Assembly: GCA_014379235.1 (NCBI GenBank)
Contig: JACMMD010000312.1
Location: forward strand, 1-9,158
From: Anaerolineae bacterium
GTDB taxonomy: Bacteria > Chloroflexota > Anaerolineae > Aggregatilineales > Phototrophicaceae
Reading direction: 5' to 3'
Length of the DNA: 9,158 bases
The notes under the pieces are model-generated. The model did no database searches. It was not told where the DNA came from and was given only the letters and a program-made list of their open reading frames with translations. The position numbers were made by a program, and so were the translations under genes. This document shows, one piece after another, positions 5,651 to 9,158 of the stretch. The number at the start of each line of letters is the position of its first letter. The stretch's first letter is position 1.

Positions 5651-6993
5651 TCCATCACGTCGCTTACATCCCACACGAATATCCCTGCGAAGCGATCTAT
5701 ATTCGGGTTATAGCCGCTAGATCGGGTTATGGTCAGCAGCCGGGTTTCATCGGGATTGAAGCCAATTACTTCAGACGAGTTCGGATGCGTCAGCGAGAGC
5801 AGTTCTTCACCACTGACAGCATCCCATATTCGAACATCTCTACCGCCTGCGATGATACGACTGTAGTCAGAATTCCAGTTCACGCCATTTAATGATGTCC
5901 AGCGCTGCTCAGGGAGTGTAAGAAGCAAACGCGCTGGATTGCGGCTTGTATCCCAAATCCAGAAAATATCTAACAAGCCACTATCAGCTAAAACACGCGA
6001 TTCATCGGCGTTCCAGTGAACATCCCCTATTCGCACTTGGTCGAACATTGGATGTTCGTTATCTAACGTAAACAATTCTTCGCCGGTTTCCGCATCCCAA
6101 ACATGAACGAGATCAGCTACAGGCCGAGTGGTGATACGTGTGCCGTCACTGTTTAGCCTCACAGCACTTGAGCCTTCAGGGAGCGTTAAAGCCAATAATT
6201 GTTCACCCGTGATAGCGTCCCACATCCAGACCTTTGAGCCGCGCTCAGTCGCCGTCATGATTCGGGATTCATCCTCGCTCCATTGCGCCGTGCTAATCCG
6301 TCCTTCTTGGACGATACGAACGAGTTCATCACCCGTGTTCGCATCCCAGATGCGAACCGCAGACGTTGACCATGCGAAAATCCGGCTGTCATCACGACTC
6401 CACTGCGCCTCGAAAATGCTGTTTGGCGCTGCCAAGCCGAGAATCAACTCGCCCGTGTCTGCGTCATAAATGGTTGGATCTCCGTGCCACGTCAGAATCC
6501 TGCTTTCGTCGTGACTCCAAACCGCACCAAAAGCGCCATTGACACCGATTAGCCGCTGTTCCCCACTGTTGGTATCCCATAGTCGCACCGCACCGTTTGC
6601 GTAATGCGCGAGAATTTGGCTGTCATCCGATTTCCACAGCGTCTCATGAACTCGTTCTTGGTCGCCCACATCCAGCCTAAATAATTCTGTACCTGTCGCT
6701 GCATCCCATATCCGCAGTGAGTCCCAGTCCCGAGCGAGGATACGCAAGCCATCATGACTCCAACTAGCATCTTGAAACATATCACGGGCAGCGAACACCA
6801 ACTCATCTTGCTGCATGATTTCTTCGATGCGAAGGGCAAGCGCAGCGTTGGCTTCTTCAAGAAGACGCCGATCCTCCACTTCTCTAGACGATACTGCACT
6901 GAGCTGGATGATGACACAGCCGGCAAGAATGATGATAGCCGCGCCGATGATGCCAAAAATAGTCGCACGGCTGTATATCAGCCGTTTTTTCAT
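5647..6993 (-). CDS. WD40-repeat protein with N-terminal membrane anchor or lipoprotein signal
   Basis: A 448-residue protein. Residues 1-9 are basic (MKKRLIYSR). A hydrophobic stretch (about 10-32) contains ILAGC with Cys26, which fits a lipobox, but hydrophobicity continues past the Cys, so an uncleaved transmembrane anchor is equally possible. A charged, Leu/Ala-rich helix follows (about 36-63), probably coiled-coil. Then come about nine WD40-type repeats of 40-48 residues, ending in WD or YD at 96, 139, 176, 216, 258, 299, 347, 390 and 441, often as R-I-W-D-A-x-T-G-E-E-L. The blades carry W-S-x-D-x-S-R-I turns. The propeller presumably faces the outside or periplasm as a protein-binding scaffold; no catalytic domain is present. 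The anchor-helix-propeller layout resembles the C-terminal half of some bacterial STAND or kinase WD40 proteins, here standing alone. The ATG at 6993 has only a weak GTGA upstream. Confidence 0.85.
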   Translation of the reverse strand: MKKRLIYSRATIFGIIGAAIIILAGCVIIQLSAVSSREVEDRRLLEEANAALALRIEEIMQQDELVFAARDMFQDASWSHDGLRILARDWDSLRIWDAATGTELFRLDVGDQERVHETLWKSDDSQILAHYANGAVRLWDTNSGEQRLIGVNGAFGAVWSHDESRILTWHGDPTIYDADTGELILGLAAPNSIFEAQWSRDDSRIFAWSTSAVRIWDANTGDELVRIVQEGRISTAQWSEDESRIMTATERGSKVWMWDAITGEQLLALTLPEGSSAVRLNSDGTRITTRPVADLVHVWDAETGEELFTLDNEHPMFDQVRIGDVHWNADESRVLADSGLLDIFWIWDTSRNPARLLLTLPEQRWTSLNGVNWNSDYSRIIAGGRDVRIWDAVSGEELLSLTHPNSSEVIGFNPDETRLLTITRSSGYNPNIDRFAGIFVWDVSDVME

Positions 6994-7009
6994 GACAATT
7001 TCACGTTCG

Positions 7010-7042
7010 TAAAATTAAGAGCGCAGGTATACACTGCGCTCT
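7010..7042 (-). terminator. Probable intrinsic terminator after the AIM24-family gene
   Basis: On the minus strand AGAGCGCAG and CTGCGCTCT form a perfect 9-bp, GC-rich stem (7034-7042 with 7018-7026) around a 7-base loop, followed by TAATTTT. It begins 36 bases after the AIM24 stop and ends just before the WD40 ATG. It should separate the two genes transcriptionally or attenuate read-through. The T tract is interrupted, so efficiency is uncertain. Confidence 0.6.
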
Positions 7043-7077
7043 ACAAATCTTCTGAAATTTCAACACGGCGTATGCGC

Positions 7078-7818
7078 CTACTTCTGTTTCTTCATGGCGG
7101 CCTCGACCCGCTGGTCGATGAGCTTCTCCAGCGCCTGCGGATCGGGTTTTGGGATATTGTCCAGAATCAGCCCCATATAGTTGGAGAACGGCATCGTCTG
7201 TAACCACACTTTACCCGGCCCGTTCAGCGCCGCGAGGAACAAGCCTTCTTCACCGAACAGCAGGTTGCGGATGCCGCGCACCATGTGAATATCGTAATCG
7301 ACAGTCGGCTCATACATGGCGATGTGACCGGGATTGACACGCAGCGATTGGCCCTTCGCTAAGTTGTACTCGACGATTTCACCGCCGACTTCGATGAAGG
7401 CTGTGCCGGGGCCAGTGAGCTTTTGCAAGATGAAGCCTTCGCCGCCGAACAAACCGCTCCCAAGCCGCCGCTTAAAATGCACTTCGAGCTTGATGCCATC
7501 TTCGGCGACCATAAAAGCGCGCTGCTCGGCAATGACCGACTGACCTTCTGCCAATGTGACGGGGATGATTTGCCCCGGTAAATGCGGCGTGAAAGCCACC
7601 ACGCCCTGCGGCCCTTTGCAGGTAAAGGTCGTCATCAACAGCGACTCACCTGCGATTACACGGTTGAAGATGCCGCCAAGCCCACCGCGAGTGCCCGTGC
7701 TCATGTCGATGGTGTTACTCATCCACGACATTTCGCCGATTTCGGTGAACACGGATTCGCCTTCGGTCAGATGGATTTCCACCGCGGGCATGGTCGTGCC
7801 CTTGATTTCGTACTGCAT
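7078..7818 (-). CDS. AIM24-family protein (TIGR00266-type)
   Basis: A 246-residue soluble protein of the AIM24 family, a double-stranded beta-helix fold rich in Gly. Characteristic segments: MQYEIKG (1-7), LTEGESVFTEIGEMSWM (17-33), GGLGGIFNRVIAGES (45-59), LPGQIIPVTL (80-89), AFMVAEDGIKLEV (101-113), GGEGFILQKLTGPGTAFI (125-142), LRVNPGHIAMYE (159-170) and a mirrored FLAALNGPGKVWLQTMP (194-210). A charged helical tail (about 224-246) follows. Length is typical. In yeast Aim24 supports mitochondrial inner-membrane organisation; bacterial members have no established biochemical role. No signal peptide is present. The ATG has CGGAG (minus strand) about 4 bases upstream. The gene is divergent from the pterin dehydratase gene and separated from the downstream WD40 gene by a terminator-like hairpin. 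Confidence 0.9.
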   Translation of the reverse strand: MQYEIKGTTMPAVEIHLTEGESVFTEIGEMSWMSNTIDMSTGTRGGLGGIFNRVIAGESLLMTTFTCKGPQGVVAFTPHLPGQIIPVTLAEGQSVIAEQRAFMVAEDGIKLEVHFKRRLGSGLFGGEGFILQKLTGPGTAFIEVGGEIVEYNLAKGQSLRVNPGHIAMYEPTVDYDIHMVRGIRNLLFGEEGLFLAALNGPGKVWLQTMPFSNYMGLILDNIPKPDPQALEKLIDQRVEAAMKKQK

Positions 7819-7953
7819 GTAACTCCGTCCTTTTCTACACGAATTTGACAGCGCTATTTTGGAGTGTTTTCACTGATTTAATGCTGCTCATAGAGAGATA
7901 CTTTACACTACCTGTAGAATTTACGCAGTTGGAGCGACTTTTGTTGCTGCTTC

Positions 7954-8025
7954 GTAGGGGCGAACCTGCGTATTCGCCCTCTCATGGGCAGACAAACAAA
8001 CGAAGTTTGCTAGGTCTGCCCCTAC
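7954..8025. repeat. GTAGGGGCG-family element, 72-bp composite copy (MITE-like)
   Basis: Terminal 8-base inverted repeats GTAGGGGC (7954-7961) and GCCCCTAC (8018-8025) bracket two hairpins. The first, 7954-7981, is itself a 28-base unit (GGGCGAA at 7958-7964, TTCGCCC at 7973-7979). The second pairs GGGCAGAC (7986-7993) with GTCTGCCC (8014-8021) and has a nested CAAAC-GAA-GTTTG stem (7997-8009). It encodes nothing obvious and sits in the divergent region ahead of the pterin dehydratase gene. It looks like two palindromic units joined in tandem. Confidence 0.75.
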
Positions 8026-8061
8026 GGTACGCATCGAAAACAACGAGAACCGGAGAAACCT

Positions 8062-8502
8062 ATGCTTGCACTCAAAGACCAGCGTTGTGTCGCCTGCGAG
8101 GGCGGCGAACCCGCGCTCAACCGTGAAGAAATCGCCCGACTGCTCGGTGAAGTTCCGACATGGCGACTGCACGTTGATAACAGCATTGATAAGCTCGAAC
8201 GCACCTTTAGCTTCCGCGATTTTATAGGGGCGATGGCGTTCACCAATCGCGTCGGTGAGGTGGCCGAAGAACAGGGACATCACCCGCGCCTCATCACCGA
8301 ATGGGGCAAGGTGACAGTGCAGTGGTGGACACATGCGGTTAATGGCCTGCATCAGAACGACTTCATCATGGCCGCCAAAAGCGATGGAATCTACGACGAA
8401 CTGCGTGAGCGAAAAGTAGATGCCGTGACTCAAGCATCCGTCGAATCCTTCCCGGCCAGCGATGCTCCCGGCTGGACAGATCGCGGTACATCGGACGAGT
8501 AA
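8062..8502 (+). CDS. Pterin-4a-carbinolamine dehydratase (4a-hydroxytetrahydrobiopterin dehydratase), with C-terminal extension
   Basis: A 146-residue cytoplasmic enzyme that dehydrates 4a-hydroxytetrahydropterin, recycling the cofactor of aromatic amino acid hydroxylases; some bacterial members may act on other pterins. The published family signature (an acidic or His residue, x3, H-H-P, x5, aromatic, x9, H, x8, D) fits exactly: E69, H73-H74-P75, W81, H91, D100. The N-terminus carries C-x-x-C (C9, C12) followed by the usual linker and V-P-T-W. The core ends near residue 117; a further 29 residues contain VESFPASDAPGW (127-138), a tail not part of the dehydratase fold. GGAG (8052-8055) lies 6 bases before the ATG. 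A 72-bp palindromic element sits just upstream, and priA follows 41 bases later. No aromatic amino acid hydroxylase is visible in the window. Confidence 0.92.
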   Translation: MLALKDQRCVACEGGEPALNREEIARLLGEVPTWRLHVDNSIDKLERTFSFRDFIGAMAFTNRVGEVAEEQGHHPRLITEWGKVTVQWWTHAVNGLHQNDFIMAAKSDGIYDELRERKVDAVTQASVESFPASDAPGWTDRGTSDE

Positions 8503-8508
8503 ATTTGC

Positions 8509-8537
8509 CTGAAATCGTAGCACTCTTGTGCTAAAAT
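8509..8537 (+). promoter_or_regulatory. Candidate priA promoter predicting a leaderless transcript
   Basis: CTGAAA (8509-8514, four of six matches to TTGACA) and TAAAAT (8532-8537, five of six) are exactly 17 bases apart. Only 6 bases separate the -10 from the ATG at 8544, so transcription should start at or next to the A of the start codon. The spacer contains a TAGCAC-TCTT-GTGCTA inverted repeat (8518-8533) that could be an operator. Confidence 0.45.
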
Positions 8538-8543
8538 AGACTC

Positions 8544-9158
8544 ATGCAATACGCTGAAATTGCGGTAGACGCACCCGTACAAAATACGTTTCACTATCAC
8601 ATCCCGCCGGAGTTGGAAGGGCGCATCGTGCCCGGCCAACCTGTGCAGGTCGTGTTCGGCACAGCCCCGCAAAATGGCATGGTGCTGGCGCTGTTGGACG
8701 AAACGCCTCTGTACCAGACCAAGCCGATTGTGGCCACGCTCGACCCGCGCCCGCTGGTCAGCGCAGAGCAGATCGACCTCGCTCGCTGGTTAAGCGAATA
8801 CTATCTCGCGCCGGTGAGCGCCTGTTTGCGCTTGATGTATCCCGGCGGCATCATCAGCCAGCGCGATACGCTGGTCACACTGCGCGACAGGTTGGATGAA
8901 GATGAGGCGCTCACCACTGCCGCCGACAAATTGCAAAAGCGCATCGTGACTTTGCTGCGCCAGCGTGGAGCGATGCGCGGCGGACAGCTTGCCCATCATT
9001 TCCGCAATAAACCGTGGCGCAATGCTGTCGAAGCATTGACCGATACGGGTGTGGTCGATCAGCAGTTGGTGATCGTTCCGCCGCGTCTGAAACCCAAGAT
9101 CGTGCAAACAGCAGCGCTGGCCATCCACCCTGCTTATATCCCTGCTGTCACATCGCAG
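8544..9158 (+). CDS. priA: Primosomal protein N' (PriA helicase), N-terminal fragment
   Basis: Codons run from the ATG at 8544 to the right edge (205 residues) with no stop. The fragment shows the PriA 3'-DNA-binding domain: QYAEIAVDAPVQNTFHYHIP, a VPGQPVQVVFG segment in the place of the usual PG--V-VPFG, then the IVATLDPRPLVSAEQIDLARWLSEYYLAPVS region, divided here as VATLDPRPLVSAEQ and LARWLSEYYLAPVS, followed by a YPGG turn and a winged-helix-like stretch (about residues 125-185). PriA reloads the replicative helicase at stalled forks. The Walker A, zinc-binding and helicase motifs lie beyond the window, so intactness cannot be judged. No Shine-Dalgarno precedes the start; the adjacent promoter predicts a leaderless mRNA. 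The start fits the family N-terminus. Confidence 0.9.
   Translation, partial: MQYAEIAVDAPVQNTFHYHIPPELEGRIVPGQPVQVVFGTAPQNGMVLALLDETPLYQTKPIVATLDPRPLVSAEQIDLARWLSEYYLAPVSACLRLMYPGGIISQRDTLVTLRDRLDEDEALTTAADKLQKRIVTLLRQRGAMRGGQLAHHFRNKPWRNAVEALTDTGVVDQQLVIVPPRLKPKIVQTAALAIHPAYIPAVTSQ

Noticed and set aside
6754..7203. 149-codon open frame on the plus strand
   Set aside because: It spans the N-terminal coding region of the WD40 gene, a terminator hairpin and the end of the AIM24 gene on the other strand, so it is a shadow.
5647..7818. WD40 plus AIM24 as part of a defence or signalling island
   Set aside because: There is no nuclease, NTPase, protease, kinase or toxin domain nearby, and a terminator-like hairpin separates the two genes. 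Association looks like ordinary gene order.
7845..7873. Plus-strand promoter starting with a perfect TTGACA at 7845-7850
   Set aside because: No acceptable -10 occurs at 16-18 bases' spacing (TTTCAC at 17), so the match is probably chance.
2553..8025. CRISPR array interpretation of the recurring palindromes
   Set aside because: Copies are one to three kilobases apart with genes between them and have no regular spacers; no cas gene is visible.
8226..8240. ATAGGGGCGATGG as another repeat copy
   Set aside because: It has no matching inverted arm and encodes conserved-looking dehydratase residues (IGAMAF), so it is simply coding sequence.
7921..8523. 200-codon open frame on the minus strand
   Set aside because: It is antisense to the pterin dehydratase, whose active-site motif fits exactly, and it crosses the palindromic element; no recognisable protein results.

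Overview
The window reads like a chromosomal segment of a moderately GC-rich, free-living bacterium. Chloroflexota (Anaerolineae-like) is my best guess, inferred from gene style: secreted SH3 and TolB-like propeller proteins, a membrane-anchored WD40 protein, and short GTAGGGGCG palindromes scattered between genes. No rRNA or other phylogenetic marker settles this. I see no tRNA, rRNA, CRISPR array, insertion-sequence transposase, phage or plasmid gene.

Layout. (a) 1-1340, minus strand: a probable two-gene carbohydrate-catabolism operon. An endonuclease IV/xylose-isomerase-like TIM-barrel protein is followed by the N-terminal part of an enolase-superfamily (mandelate racemase/muconate lactonizing type) enzyme that runs off the left edge. 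A candidate promoter with three GATTCGT-like half-sites lies upstream. (b) 1349-3642, minus strand: an exported SH3-domain protein whose stop overlaps the start of an exported TolB-like beta-propeller protein, with a TATAAT box ahead of the pair. (c) 3643-3965: a divergent intergenic region with the -10 box, a perfect 10-bp palindrome and a degenerate GTAGGGGCG element. (d) 3966-5619, plus strand: a polytopic membrane protein of unrecognised family with membrane-embedded His/Asp/Glu residues, then a small YccU-type CoA-binding protein. (e) 5647-7818, minus strand: an AIM24-family protein, a probable intrinsic terminator, and a membrane-anchored or lipoprotein WD40 propeller. (f) 8062-9158, plus strand: pterin-4a-carbinolamine dehydratase with an unusual C-terminal tail, then the N-terminal 205 residues of PriA, which has no Shine-Dalgarno and a promoter that predicts a leaderless mRNA.

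The most distinctive feature is a family of palindromic elements with GTAGGGGCG/CGCCCCTAC ends. There are five loci: 2553-2580, 3828-3889, 5075-5102, 5623-5650 and 7954-8025. Two are perfect or near-perfect 28-bp palindromes, two more contain a recognisable 28-bp unit, and one is a longer degenerate form. One lies inside the translated signal-peptide region of the propeller gene, and one supplies the stop codon of the WD40 gene. Otherwise the genes are mostly housekeeping or hypothetical. I find no coherent multi-gene defence, secretion or mobile system here.
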